The notes under the pieces: model-generated
Told to the model about the DNA's origin: nothing
Seen by the model: the letters and a program-made list of their open reading frames with translations, nothing else
Databases searched by the model: none
Made by a program: the position numbers and the translations under genes
Part shown: piece by piece, positions 26,353 to 37,600 of the stretch
Layout: each line of letters begins with the position of its first letter
Numbering within the stretch: the stretch's first letter is position 1
DNA from: Fidelibacterota bacterium
GTDB lineage: Bacteria > Fidelibacterota > Marinisomatia > Marinisomatales > Marinisomataceae
NCBI GenBank assembly: GCA_019650355.1
Contig: BOWX01000003.1
Location: 1 to 38,995 of the forward strand
Reading direction: 5' to 3'
Length of the DNA: 38,995 bases

Positions 26353-26426
26353 TTTTACCCTTTTAATTGAATTTTTAAAATTTTGATAGTGAAAATTAAT
26401 AAAACAATACGTATTTTGATAATACT

Positions 26427-27041
26427 ATGAATGATAAAATCCCAATTTTTCCACTTCCTTTAGTTTTGCTTCCAGGCGAAAAACTTCCGCTGCATATTTT
26501 TGAAGCAAAGTACAAAAAGATGGTTGAATATTGCTTAAAACATAATCAAAAGTTTGGTATTGTTAATTCAAGAAATAATGATACTCTATCAATTGGATGC
26601 ACAGCTGAAATTACCCAAATCACTGCAGCTGAAGGCGATACGGGAGAATATGATATTCTTGTAACAGGAGTCGAAAGATTTATTGTAAAAAGTTATAACT
26701 ACTCGAAAGACTATAAACAAGCTTACGTGAAAACTTGGCAGGATATTGATGATTCAATAGATGAAACATTACTCCAAGAAACCAATGTCTTTCTTTATGA
26801 AGTATTGATGAAATTAGGTGCTTCCTCAAAAATTGCCCAAATAAGTATGCCTAAAGCTGCATTCGAAATTGCATCCATGCTAGATTTAGATAAGCGAGCA
26901 AAAAAAATGTTATTAAAAAGTCAATCGGAAAAGGATAGACTAATCATTCTTAAAAGAATTTTAAAGAAAGCTATTGTAAAGATTGATTATGATGATCCTG
27001 CAAAAGTTGGATATCATAATTACTCTCAGTTTGAAGCTTAG
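26427..27041 (+). CDS. Lon N-terminal substrate-binding domain protein (no protease domain)
   Basis: 204 residues. IPIFPLPLVLLPGEKLPLHI, then FEAKYKKMVEYCLKHNQKFG and EYDILVTGVERFIVKSYN are typical of the PUA-like Lon substrate-binding domain. A helical C-terminal part follows (FEIASMLDLDKRAKKMLLKS). There is no ATPase or protease domain. Such stand-alone proteins are common, and their role is not settled. It diverges from the VOC gene with 74 bases between starts; the only weak promoter-like sequence I see there is GATAATACT next to the ATG. The stop overlaps that of the RND permease gene. Confidence 0.88.
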   Translation: MNDKIPIFPLPLVLLPGEKLPLHIFEAKYKKMVEYCLKHNQKFGIVNSRNNDTLSIGCTAEITQITAAEGDTGEYDILVTGVERFIVKSYNYSKDYKQAYVKTWQDIDDSIDETLLQETNVFLYEVLMKLGASSKIAQISMPKAAFEIASMLDLDKRAKKMLLKSQSEKDRLIILKRILKKAIVKIDYDDPAKVGYHNYSQFEA

Positions 27042-30000
27042 GCGCTTTTCTTTTTATTTCTAGATATCAAATTGATAAAATCATCAATAATCACATATGA
27101 TACTGGGACTAATAGTAGAATGACAAACGTTGCAAATAAAATTCCAATTCCTAATGAAATTGCCATTGGCTTTAGGAAAAGAACTTGAGTTGACTGATTA
27201 AATAACAAGGGAGCAATTCCCAAGAAAGTTGTAAGAGATGTTAGTATAACTGGTCTAAATCTTGATCGAACTGCATCGATTACTGCTGTCAGGGTATCAT
27301 CACCATTTTCTTTAGCTCTATTTACAAAAACAACTAAAAGTAAACTATCATTTACCACAACACCGGAAAGAGCTACTACACCCAATAGAGATAAAACTGA
27401 CATTGGTTGAAAAAGCATTAGGTGTCCTAAAATAGCACCAACCATTCCAAATGGAATAGCTGATAGAATAATCAATGGTTTAAAATAGGATTTAAGCGGA
27501 ATTGCTAATAAAACAAAAATAGTAAAAATTGCTATACCAAATTTTACAAATATATCTTGAAGTTGTTCTGCCTGCTCTGCGGGTTCTCCTGCAAGTGCAA
27601 ACGATACACCAGGTTCCTTGTCTAAAATATTTTTTAAGCTATTTATTGGGTTACCTTCTGGACCAATTATAGTAGACAAAATCATTGAGGATGTATTTTT
27701 ACTAATATCTACATCTGAGGTTATTTCAACAACTCGTTTACCATCAATTCTCTTAATTGCAGATTTTCCTGGGATTTCCTTTACTTTTGCCACAGCGTAC
27801 AACGGAATTTTAATACCAGTATTAGTTCTGATTCTTAAATTTTCAAGCGTTCTAGCGTTATCCCTCTCAATTTTTGTTAGCTTTAACATAACTTTTATAT
27901 CATCATCTTGGCGTTGAATTCTTTGAACTTCTTCTCCGTAGAACGCTTGTCTAACTTGTTTTGCAATAATGGCTGTAGTTAAACCATATGCTTCAGCTGC
28001 TGGGAGAAGTTCAATTTGAAGTTCACTTTTACCAATTTTATCGGAATCATTTAGATCATATATTCCAGCATAATTACTAAGAAGTAATCTAGTATTTTTA
28101 ATTACTCGATTTAAATCATCAAAATTATTTCCTGAAAATTCAAAATGAATCGGTTTACCAGCACTAAAGATATTTGCACTAAAATTCAATCTTTCAACAC
28201 CAGGAATAATCCCAACTCTTTCTCTTAAAATATTAATAATATCATAGGCACCAGTTAATCCCCATCTACTATCTGCAGGTGTCAATATGACTACGACTTC
28301 GCCAAGATGAGGGGTTGAGCTAGCTTTGAGCACTGGACCAGTTGGACTGCTCTCTGCCTCTTGGGCACTAAAATATTGATCACCAACAGTTGTCATAACA
28401 TGGGATATTATTTTTCTATTATTTTCTGTATTTAATTCATTTTTTAGTTTTAAAGCTTCCATCTCAACCATTTTTGTTACTTTTTCTGTCGTATCAATTG
28501 GTGTTCCTTCTGGTAGGTCAATAACAATTGCAACTTCTTCAGCTTCTAATACTGGGAAAAACTGCCACTTTACCCATCCACCAGCAAGTAATGAAAATGA
28601 AATAAGTAATACACCTACAAAAATTGAAACAGTTTGATAACGATTTTTAATAGATTTTTTAACTAAGGGAAGCCAATTATCATCTACAAAAGTATATAAT
28701 TTTTTTGAAAAATAATTTCTTGCTGATCTTAAAATGTTTCCAAATTTTACAAAACGATATTGAAACCATTCACCAGCATGATTTAAATGTGCAGGTAGAA
28801 TTGTAGTTGATTCTATAAGTGAAAAAACTAAAATAGGAATAGCTGTTAAAGGAAATGTTCTCCATATTGGTCCAGTATCACCTGCTAAATCAAGCATAGG
28901 AGCAAAAACAACTATTGTTGTTAAAATTCCAAAGAAAACTGGAAGCATAACTTCCATAGTACCCTTTACAGTTGAAGTAAAGTTATCTTCTTTAAGCTTA
29001 ATTCTTCTACGAAATACATTTTCTCCAACAATAATAGCATCATCAACTACAATTCCAAGTACAACTATAAACATAAAAGTTGATAAAACATTTATTGTAA
29101 CTCCTAATAGTGGTAGTAATAATAATGCTCCTCCAAAAGATATGGGAATACCCATGGCAACCCAAAAAGCGACTGAAGGTCTTAAAAACATAGTTAAAAG
29201 AATTAGTACTAAACACATTCCAATTGCAAAATTTTTGTATAGAATATTTATTCTATCCTCAAGAAATCTTGCTTGATCATACCAATAGTCAATTTGAATA
29301 TTTTCAGGCATATCATTTTTTTTATTTTTTACAAAATTCCTTAGCTGATCAGAGGCATCCAAAACATCTTGGTCACCAACTAGATTTACACTTATAAACA
29401 TTGCTTTAGTACCATTCCATTTGAAGAATTTATCTACATCTTCAAAAGTATCTTTAATGACTGCAACATCTTTCAAGAGCAGAGTACTACCATTTGCATT
29501 TGTTCTAATTACAATATTTTCAAATTCATCTCCTTTGTATGACTGACCAACTGTTCTTATAAGTAGGTCGCCTTTAGTACTAGAGATAACACCACCAGGT
29601 AAATCGATTGAGCCCATATTTATAGCAAATGCAATCTCATCAAAAGTTAGATTATATTTTTCTAAACTATTTTCAGAAATTTCAATAGATATTTCTCTAT
29701 TTCTATTTCCATAAATTTCTGTAAATGATACTTCACTAAGATTTTTTATTTCATCATTGATACTTTTAGTAACACTCAAAAGAACGTTTTCATCTACATC
29801 ACCATGAATTACTACATCAAGAACTTTTTCAACAATCTCAAGTTTCTTGACAATAGGTTCTTCACTATTTTCTGGAAATGTGGTTATTCCATCAACAATA
29901 GTTTTGATTTCTTCAAACGTGTTGTCGAAATCAGCACTAGCGAATATTCTAACTCCTACATATCCACCACCTTCTAAAGAATTTGAATTGATTTTTTTTA

Positions 30001-30236
30001 TTCCTGCAACACCTTCTAGTCGATCCTCAATCTTTGAGGAAATTGAAGCTTCAACCTCAGATGCAGAAGCTCCAGGGTATGGTACTATAATCGTTACTGC
30101 TTTTGGATCTGGTACTGGAAAGAATTCAGCTTTTATTGAAGGATATGATACAAAAAACCCACCTACTATTCAAAAAAAACATAAAAAGATTTGCAGGAAC
30201 ACTATTATTAACAAACCAAGTAACTATACTACGCAT
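27038..30236 (-). CDS. RND efflux permease (AcrB/HAE1-like), one frameshift
   Basis: About 1066 residues, 12 membrane helices and two large periplasmic loops. The first 30 codons (MRSIVTWFVNNSVPANLFMF) are in one frame from the ATG at 30236. The rest (IVGGFFVSYPSIKAEFFPVP onward) is one frame over, and the shift lies by an eight-base run (30172-30179). The body shows PGASASEVEASISSKIEDRL, GIVVDDAIIVGENVFRRRIK in helix 4 (proton-relay Asp pair) and a duplicated half with GVVALSGVVVNDSLLLVVFV. Drives drug or lipid export by proton exchange. The ATG overlaps the adaptor stop (TAATG), so the pair is coupled. Substrate unknown. Confidence 0.93.
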
Positions 30237-31381
30237 TATTTATTATAAACTGGGTTGACTTTTATTCCGTTCGAAGCTGTCGAGAGTTTTGAAGTAACAA
30301 TCCTTTCTCCAGCTCTTAATCCATCTTTAATAATCACAAATTCACTATATTTTTTTAAAACGGTTAATTTTCTTAACTCTAGCTGATTATCTTTATCGAC
30401 AATATATACTTCATTATCTTTTGAAATAGAATTAATAGGAATCTCAAAAATATTCTTTAATGTAATGCCATCAATTTTTGCTTCAACAAAAAGACCAATA
30501 GGAAGATTAGGTTTATCTGTTTCAATAAAGTCATTTTTAAAGACCGCTATCAGATTAATCATTCTTGTTATAGGATCTATAACCCCGTCAACTCTTTCAA
30601 GTTTGCCTTCCCAAGATTGAGTTTTTCCTTTGTAAAAACTTTCAATTACTACCGATGCTTGTTCACTTGGATTAAGTTTTCTTCCATCCATTGGAATACT
30701 TAAAAATTGTAAATCATTATCTTTCACAGCTAATGTAATTTCAATTTCACTTGATGTATACATAGCTCCAACTGGTTGACCAGGAATAATTGTAGTACCC
30801 AAATCAATATTAACATTTTGAATTCTTCCAGCATATGGAGCAATAATCTCAGTTTTATTTAATTTTTTTGCTGCTGAACTTACTTGTGCTTTTGCAACCT
30901 CTAATAAAGCTTCAGCTTGTTTCAATTGTGGTTTTTTAAGAGTCAAATCACTTGCAACTCCATCACCAATTTTATCCCAAGCTTCTTTTGCAACTTCTGC
31001 TTCGGCTAATTGCAGAGAATATTGCACTTCAGCATTCGCCAATTGTAATAAGGCATTTTTGTATTGAAGTTGTAAATCTGTATCATCAATTTTTGCTAAA
31101 ATTTCACCCTCTATAACTGATGAACCTTCAGAAAACTTTTTTGAACGATAAATAACTTCACCACCAACTTCTGCAGTCAATACTGTCTGGGTGAGAGGCT
31201 TGGTTGTACCGTTAGAACTTATTTGAATTTGAAAATCTTTAGGGGTTAAAATTTCAACAATAACGTCCGGCGCTGGCGCTTCTTCTACCGGATCAGGTTG
31301 TACCTGACCTAGCAGCCACAATAAATATGATATAGCAAATGCGCCTAATAAGATTAATAATGGTTTTAATTTTTTAATCAT
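30236..31381 (-). CDS. RND efflux periplasmic adaptor (membrane fusion protein)
   Basis: 381 residues from the ATG at 31381 (MIKKLKPLLILLGAFAISYL), with GGCGGAGG upstream. The start overlaps the end of the outer-membrane-factor gene. A membrane anchor is followed by a biotinyl-lipoyl half (TVLTAEVGGEVIYRSKKFSE, GEILAKIDDTDLQLQYKNAL), a coiled-coil hairpin (about residues 105-175), the second lipoyl half (KTEIIAPYAGRIQNVNIDLG) and the beta-barrel and membrane-proximal domains. It links the inner-membrane pump to the outer-membrane channel. A TTG at 31402 would add seven residues and is less likely. Confidence 0.92.
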   Translation of the reverse strand: MIKKLKPLLILLGAFAISYLLWLLGQVQPDPVEEAPAPDVIVEILTPKDFQIQISSNGTTKPLTQTVLTAEVGGEVIYRSKKFSEGSSVIEGEILAKIDDTDLQLQYKNALLQLANAEVQYSLQLAEAEVAKEAWDKIGDGVASDLTLKKPQLKQAEALLEVAKAQVSSAAKKLNKTEIIAPYAGRIQNVNIDLGTTIIPGQPVGAMYTSSEIEITLAVKDNDLQFLSIPMDGRKLNPSEQASVVIESFYKGKTQSWEGKLERVDGVIDPITRMINLIAVFKNDFIETDKPNLPIGLFVEAKIDGITLKNIFEIPINSISKDNEVYIVDKDNQLELRKLTVLKKYSEFVIIKDGLRAGERIVTSKLSTASNGIKVNPVYNK

Positions 31382-32795
31382 TTGTTTTAAATCCTCCGCC
31401 AAGAGCTAAAATTAAATTTATTCTCTGTTCTATGCGAACCTTTTCTAATCGAGCTTTTAAATCTAGATTGTCATAAAGTGCATTATTCGCATTAATAGCA
31501 TCCTCGAAGGTTGAAGATCCTTTAATAAATCCTTCAAAGGTTGTATCGTACATACTTTCCGACAAAATAATATTTTGATTAATTATTTCTAAAGCTTGAT
31601 TTGATGTCAAATCAGATTCAAAACTACTTTCTACTTCCTTATATGCATTTAGCAAAGTATTTACAAAATCAAGCATTGCAATTTCTCTATTAGTCTTAGC
31701 AAGTTTTTTATTTGTAATTAGTTTTCCTGCATTAAATACCGGAACAAAAACGTTTAATCCTTTATTCCATACTGAAAAGTCTTCATTAGTTAAATCTTCT
31801 AAATCATTTGATGAGCTTCCATAACTTCCAGTAAGACTAAATGTTGGGAATAAAGTTAGAAGAGCTTGCCTATCTAAAGCTTTATTAGCGAGTAAATTAT
31901 ATTGTTGAGCAATTAAATCTGGCCTTCTTTTGACAATATCTGCTGGTAGAGTACTTGGAATGCTTGGTAATTTTTTAGGAAAGTTATTGTTAACTAAAAA
32001 TTCTGTTGAAGGGTAGTCTTTTACAAGCAACTTTGCTTCTCTTTTAAGAGAATTAACAATCAGAAGTTTATTATTATAATCAGATTTTGTTGCATTAAAT
32101 ATTATTTCTGATTGTTGGTAAGCTTGTATGGAAATACTCCCTTTATTGTAGCGTAGAGAATATAGCTCAAAAATAGTTTCTGCATTTTTAAGTTTTTTTG
32201 ATGCATTATTTAAAACTTGTTCTGCTTCAATTATTGAAAAATAAAGTTTAGATGCTTCAGCAGTAAGTGAAAGCTTAAGGAAATCTTCAAAATACTTAGC
32301 AGATAAATATTGTTGTTTAGTAGCAATTCTTCCTTGGCGAAGCTTGCCCCATAAATCAATTTCCCATTGTGTTCCAAGTGATAGATTATAATTTTCTTGA
32401 GTGAATACGGTTACCTCATCTGATGATTGACCAAATAAGGTTGAAAAGAATGGAGGAAATCCTGCAGTGTTCTGCTCAGATTCAACGGCACTGCTATTTA
32501 CTGAAATTGATGGGAATAAACTACCAGTCGCTATTACTGATGCTTGTTTGGCTTTTCTCGTATTTAGCATCGCTTTTTCAAGATTTATATTTTCATCCAT
32601 GAATTCAACCACAAATGAATTAAGATTATCATCATTAAAAATTTTCCACCATTTTTGATCAAAATCTAAATTCTGTGAAATATTAATCTCCCATTGCTCA
32701 GGAACATCAAAATCTACGACTTGATTGGGTTCAATAGGTTTTTGTGATGCACAACCAAAAATAAATAATGTAATTAAAAGAATAATTCTACTCAT
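31374..32795 (-). CDS. Outer-membrane efflux lipoprotein (TolC/NodT family)
   Basis: 473 residues. Lipobox LITLFIFGCASQ with Cys15. The domain begins DQKWWKIFNDDNLNSFVVEF, with the NodT-type W/F motif, and NLSLGTQWEIDLWGKLRQGR is characteristic. Two TolC repeats of long helices and strands follow, including LPADIVKRRPDLIAQQYNLL and LFPTFSLTGSYGSSS. It forms the outer-membrane channel of the tripartite pump. The gene order channel, adaptor, permease is a standard RND operon. Confidence 0.93.
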   Translation of the reverse strand: MSRIILLITLFIFGCASQKPIEPNQVVDFDVPEQWEINISQNLDFDQKWWKIFNDDNLNSFVVEFMDENINLEKAMLNTRKAKQASVIATGSLFPSISVNSSAVESEQNTAGFPPFFSTLFGQSSDEVTVFTQENYNLSLGTQWEIDLWGKLRQGRIATKQQYLSAKYFEDFLKLSLTAEASKLYFSIIEAEQVLNNASKKLKNAETIFELYSLRYNKGSISIQAYQQSEIIFNATKSDYNNKLLIVNSLKREAKLLVKDYPSTEFLVNNNFPKKLPSIPSTLPADIVKRRPDLIAQQYNLLANKALDRQALLTLFPTFSLTGSYGSSSNDLEDLTNEDFSVWNKGLNVFVPVFNAGKLITNKKLAKTNREIAMLDFVNTLLNAYKEVESSFESDLTSNQALEIINQNIILSESMYDTTFEGFIKGSSTFEDAINANNALYDNLDLKARLEKVRIEQRINLILALGGGFKTND

Positions 32796-32796
32796 T

Positions 32797-33333
32797 TTAT
32801 TTGCTCATGAGGTTTTCTGAAATTTTGAATAAAGATAATAAACTTATTGACCACGATATGCTAATAAATCCATAGGATAAATAAGTATTTGTAACTACAG
32901 CTGCGCCAATACCTTCTCCAGCAATATATGCTAATGGCGCAAGTAATCCATAGAAGCAAATTAATGGATATCTACCAATCAAAAATTTCATCGCATGATT
33001 TATCTGAGCTGTAAAACCTGCCCACATACAAACTATCCAAAGAGGTGCTAGATTTGGCGCAAAATCTAATGTACCGTTGTATTTAACAAAACCAAGAATA
33101 GAAAAACTAGAGTCAACTATTAAACCAAAGATAATAGAAATAACAATCAGTTGTATTTCTTCTTTTAAATGGTCTGTGACAATTAGAAAATGAAGTAATA
33201 AGAAAATAAAAGTTGGTATTAAAGCAATAATTGGATCTCCTTTAGCTCCACTGTAGACACAGGAAAACCATACAATCGTAAAACCGACATAATTTATCAT
33301 TATGTTTGACTTAGAAAGTATGTAATTAATCAT
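32797..33333 (-). CDS. DUF2878 family inner-membrane protein
   Basis: 178 residues with about five hydrophobic helices. NLAPLWIVCMWAGFTAQINH, then FLIGRYPLICFYGLLAPLAY and IAGEGIGAAVV are typical of DUF2878. Function unknown. The ATG overlaps the stop of the SRPBCC gene (TAATG), and the outer-membrane factor begins two bases past its own stop, so it is co-transcribed with both. An internal ATG 11 codons further on (MINYVGFTIVW) is an alternative start. Confidence 0.85.
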   Translation of the reverse strand: MINYILSKSNIMINYVGFTIVWFSCVYSGAKGDPIIALIPTFIFLLLHFLIVTDHLKEEIQLIVISIIFGLIVDSSFSILGFVKYNGTLDFAPNLAPLWIVCMWAGFTAQINHAMKFLIGRYPLICFYGLLAPLAYIAGEGIGAAVVTNTYLSYGFISISWSISLLSLFKISENLMSK

Positions 33334-33866
33334 TACTTAAATTTATCTTTAATTGTTTGAAATCTGAAATCAAAGATTTGATTTAGCTGAGGTTTTATCA
33401 AAACTGGATGAACAATTTTTCGAAAGGCTTGAATTGGCAGAGCATAAGTTATTTCATCTATAATTAAAATACCTCCGTCAACCTCTTTAAACGTATGTTT
33501 ATGATGCCAGTAACTGTAAGGACCTTTGAGCTGCTCATCAACAAAATATTCATTTTCTTTATAGCTAGTAATCATAGTTCTCCAGCGAACTGGTACACCT
33601 AAAATTTTTACGGTATAGTCAATTATAGCACCTTCCTTCATTTCAATCGGCGTTGGAGTTATAATATTAAAACCCATTGATGATGGAGTTATTTTCTCAA
33701 GATTTTCAGGTCTTGAAAAAAATTCAAATACAGTATCCATATCGCTTGGTACAAATTGTTCTTTATAGAATGTATAGACTTTTGGTTGTCTCAAAAAAGA
33801 ACCAATAAAGACCACAAGAAGTATAGTCACAACTATAATTGCTATATTTTTTTTACTAAGTTTCAT
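33333..33866 (-). CDS. SRPBCC-fold (START/polyketide-cyclase-like) membrane-anchored protein
   Basis: 177 residues from the ATG at 33866: one N-terminal anchor helix (IAIIVVTILLVVFIGSFL), then a SRPBCC ligand-binding domain (TFYKEQFVPSDMDTVFEFFS, PENLEKITPSSMGFNIITPT, GVPVRWRTMITSYKENEYFV, GPYSYWHHKHTFKEVDGG). Related proteins without an anchor are often cell-division-inhibitor-like or lipid-binding; the ligand here is unknown. An upstream start at 33908 would lie inside the tRNA gene and is rejected. The tRNA 3' end is only ten bases upstream, so both probably come from one transcript. Confidence 0.82.
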   Translation of the reverse strand: MKLSKKNIAIIVVTILLVVFIGSFLRQPKVYTFYKEQFVPSDMDTVFEFFSRPENLEKITPSSMGFNIITPTPIEMKEGAIIDYTVKILGVPVRWRTMITSYKENEYFVDEQLKGPYSYWHHKHTFKEVDGGILIIDEITYALPIQAFRKIVHPVLIKPQLNQIFDFRFQTIKDKFK

Positions 33867-33876
33867 AATAAAGAAG

Positions 33877-33949
<73 letters not shown>

Positions 33950-34002
33950 TATAAAATGCCTGAAAAGCTAAGCAATATTAGTTATTTAAAAAACACATAA
34001 AT

Positions 34003-34021
34003 ATTTCTTAGTTTAAGAAAT
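34003..34021 (+). promoter_or_regulatory. Inverted repeat covering the rdgB start codon
   Basis: ATTTCTTA-GTT-TAAGAAAT: a perfect eight-base inverted repeat whose last two bases are the first two of the rdgB ATG. No Shine-Dalgarno sequence is visible there. It could be an operator or hide the start codon in a hairpin. Confidence 0.4.
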
Positions 34022-34609
34022 GAAAAAAATTGTTATTGCTACTTCAAATAAACACAAAGTATCTGAAATTTCTGCAAAGATTCAACCATTTTTTGATAAG
34101 ATATTATCTTTAGCTGATTTTCCTGAAATTGGAGAAATAGTTGAAGATGGAAACACTATTGAAGAAAATTCGTTTATAAAATCAAGGGCTTCCTTTGATC
34201 ATACAAAAATTGCTTCTGTTGCAGATGATACAATTTTAGAAGTTGATGCATTGAACGGAGCACCAGGACTTTATACAGCTCGTTATGCTGGAGAAAATGC
34301 TACATATGAAGAAAATATGACAAAACTTTTAAAAAAATTAGATGGTATAGAAGATAAATTTCGAACAGCAAGATTTCGTACTATCATCTCATTTGTTGAT
34401 GGAATTAAATGATTTTCATGTGGAAGGCGTTTTAGAGGGCAAAATTACAAAGAGTAAAGTTGGAAGTAATGGTTTCGGATATGACCCCAATTTTCTTTTC
34501 TGAAAAGTTTAATATGACACTTGCTCAAATGAATAATGAACAAAAAAATAACATTAGTCACAGAGGACTAGCTATTAAGAAGTTTGTGACAAAAATTAGA
34601 GACTTATAA
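34020..34609 (+). CDS. rdgB: RdgB/HAM1 non-canonical purine NTP pyrophosphatase, two frameshifts
   Basis: Removes ITP, dITP and XTP from nucleotide pools. The first frame gives IVIATSNKHKVSEISAKI (substrate-loop SNKxK), NTIEENSFIKSRASFD, ASVADDTILEVDALNGAPGL, then YTARYAGENATYEEN and stops at 34412. The sequence goes on in another frame as DFHVEGVLEGKITKSKVGSN, then GFGYDPNF, and after a second shift near 34490-34502 as FSEKFNMTLAQMNNEQKNNI, then SHRGLAIKK. All family motifs are present and the total is about 196 residues, normal for RdgB. The ADDT motif usually reads ADDSGL. sprA begins three bases after the stop. Confidence 0.92.
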
Positions 34610-34612
34610 TAA

Positions 34613-37600
34613 ATGAAGAAGCTGATCATATTCATTTGTTTGATTGGAGTTCTTTTTAGCAATAGCATTGTAAAAGAAATTACGTTTGACCCTTTCATCA
34701 ATTCTAAAAAAACAAATTATTCACTCAGTGATATATCAAATTATCCTATAGGAATCTTCAAAGTTGATAAAAAATTTTTAGAATATAATGTTTCTTTTAA
34801 TTCATCTTTTGATAAAATCACAATAAATGAAAAAATATTAAATACAAATACCTCACTTCCTTATGTTTCAACTTTTGATAATTATATTAATTTTTTAATT
34901 TCTTCAAATCAGAAATTTAACCTTTCTAAAACCTTTCATTCTATAGCTGCATCAGATACTACTATAAGATAAAAAAACAGACAGATTTATGCAGATTGCA
35001 GATATAGACCTAGGTGCTTTGGGAAGAGCATCTTTAAGGGTTCAAGGTAACATTAACTTATCAGGTAAGTTAGTCAATCAAGATCAAGAGCTAGTACGCT
35101 CCTCTTACAGAGAGCAAGAAAAAACAAATTTTAAATTTGATCAAAAGCAGCAACTTAATGTGCAGGGAAAAGTTGGAGAACGTATCACTGTATCTTTAGA
35201 TCAAAATTCAGAACGTGATTTTGATTGGGAAAATACTATTCGAGTTGATTATCAGGGAGAAGAGGATGATATTTTACAAAGACTGGAGATGGGAAATATT
35301 TCTTTGTCATTACCTTCAACAGAATTTGTGACTTTTTCTGGGAAAAATAATGGCTTATTTGGAGTTAAGGCATTATCAAAGCTTGGACCAGTAAATATTA
35401 CTAGTATTGCATCCTTAGAAAAGACCAAAAAACAATCCCAAAAATATAAAGGTACATCGGAATTAAAGTTGAATCAGATTCAAGATTATGACTATAAAAA
35501 AAATCTATACTTCTTCATTCATGAATGGTTTAGAAATGGTTCAACTGACACAATTGATGAAAGTGGTTTTACTCTAGCAATACCATCTTATTATCCTCTT
35601 GTAAATGGTTTACACCCAATTGGAAATGTTGTTGTTAAAAACTTTGAATTATATAAGATTGATGCATCAAATAATCCACAAGCAGATCCTGGAATTGCCT
35701 ATATAAATCCTAATAATACATCAGAATTTGCGGATGAAAGTAAGGAGGGAGCTTTCATTAAATTAGATAGAGGTACAGATTATAGTATCAATGAAGATTT
35801 AGGATTTATAAGAATGCAAAGTTCTTTACAAAATGAAATCATTGCTGCCCATTATCAACTTGCAGATAGAAATACAGGACAAATAATCGTTCAAATAGGT
35901 GAAGGAGTTTCTATTGAAAATCCAACCTTAACTCTTAAAATGATTAAAGCTCAATCATCACATCCAAATCATCCAGCATGGGATTTAATGTTTAAAAATG
36001 TTTATTCAATGGGTTCAACCAATGTTGATTCCCAGAGTCTTGAAGTAAGTATTACTGACAATTTTTCAACGCCAGTAAGCGATAGAACTGAAAATGGTAG
36101 CACATTCTTAAATCTTTTTGGATTAGATAGTTTTAATCAATCAGGAGCCTCATCACCTGATGAAGTCATTGATTACAATAACCCAAATATAGTTAATTTG
36201 GTAACCGGAGAAATTCATCTACCTGCTTTATTACCATTTGTTTCTAATGATGTTATTGATGGGGGTAATGATAATAGCGAATTATCAGAGTTTTTACAGC
36301 AAGGAAAAATGTATACTACTTCTAATAGAACAGAATACACTGGAGATTCAAGATTCACAATTAACGCTAATTATACTAATCCTAAATCAACTATTAGTTT
36401 AGGTTTCACTTTGGTTGAAGGAAGTGAAGAAATACTTTCAAATGGCGAAAAGCTTGAAAGAGGTACTGATTATCAAATTGATTATTTTTCTGGAATAATA
36501 ATGCTAACAGGAGATATTGATCCAAATAGTGATTTAGAGATTTCTTATGATAAACATGATCTTGTTACGTTTGATAGAAAAATTATGGTTGGTTCTAGAG
36601 CACAAATTGATTTTGATGAAAAGTCATTTTTAGGACTTACAGCTCTTTATTATGATCAAGATATTGTAAACAAAAAAGTTGAAGTAGGCTATGAACCAAT
36701 TCAAAATTTCATTTGGGATATTAATGGTAGATATGAAAAGGATTTAGATAATTTATCTGCTCGATTAAATCAATTTAGTTTTTTAAATGCTAATAAGTTA
36801 TCAAACTTTTCAATTGAAGGTGAGATAGCACAAGTTTTACCTAATCCAAATTCAATATCAAATTCTAGGACAGGAGATGGTAACGGGGTAGCTTTCATCG
36901 ATGATTTTGAAGGATCAAAAAGAGTAACAAATCCTTCAATTTTGAGACGTTTTTGGAATATTTCCTCTGCACCTATCAATATATCTAACAACCAGGAGTA
37001 TGACCAAAGAAATAGATTAAATATGTTTTGGTATAATCCCTATTCTCAGGTACTTACTAATAATATTTGGCCTAATGTTTCTACATCACAAAGAGCACAA
37101 AATCTTACAACGGATGTTTTGGTTTTAAAATACAAGCCAAAAGAATTTCAATCGTCAGTTGATCCAGACTCGTTGTGGGCAGGCATTATAACTCCGATGT
37201 TCATAGGAGATTATGATCAAACAAGAACAAGATTTTTTGAAATTTGGCTAAGGGGTGATGAAGGAAATTTAACAATTGATTTAGGAAAAATTAGTGAAGA
37301 TTATAATGGAAATGGTATTTTGAATACTGAAGATGTACCTGAAGCTGGGTTGGCACTAGGAAATGGATTTTTGGAAGAAAATGAAGACACTGGGTTAGAT
37401 GGTTGTTTTAATGAATATGAAGATGGTTTTGGAGGATGTTTGGATCCATCAGGACTTTCTTACCTTGAATATTTTGCAAATGGAGAAACCGAATTAATAA
37501 ATGCCTCTTTAGATGTCGATTCAAATGATCCTAATGGAGATGATTGGGATTATTCAGAAGGTAGTTCAAATTATGAAAAAGTCAATGGTACGGAAGGAAA

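Noticed and set aside
30165-30179. Programmed frameshifting at the A/T runs
   Set aside because: The shifts occur at different sequences and in both directions, without a shared slippery motif or stimulator structure; sequence error is simpler.
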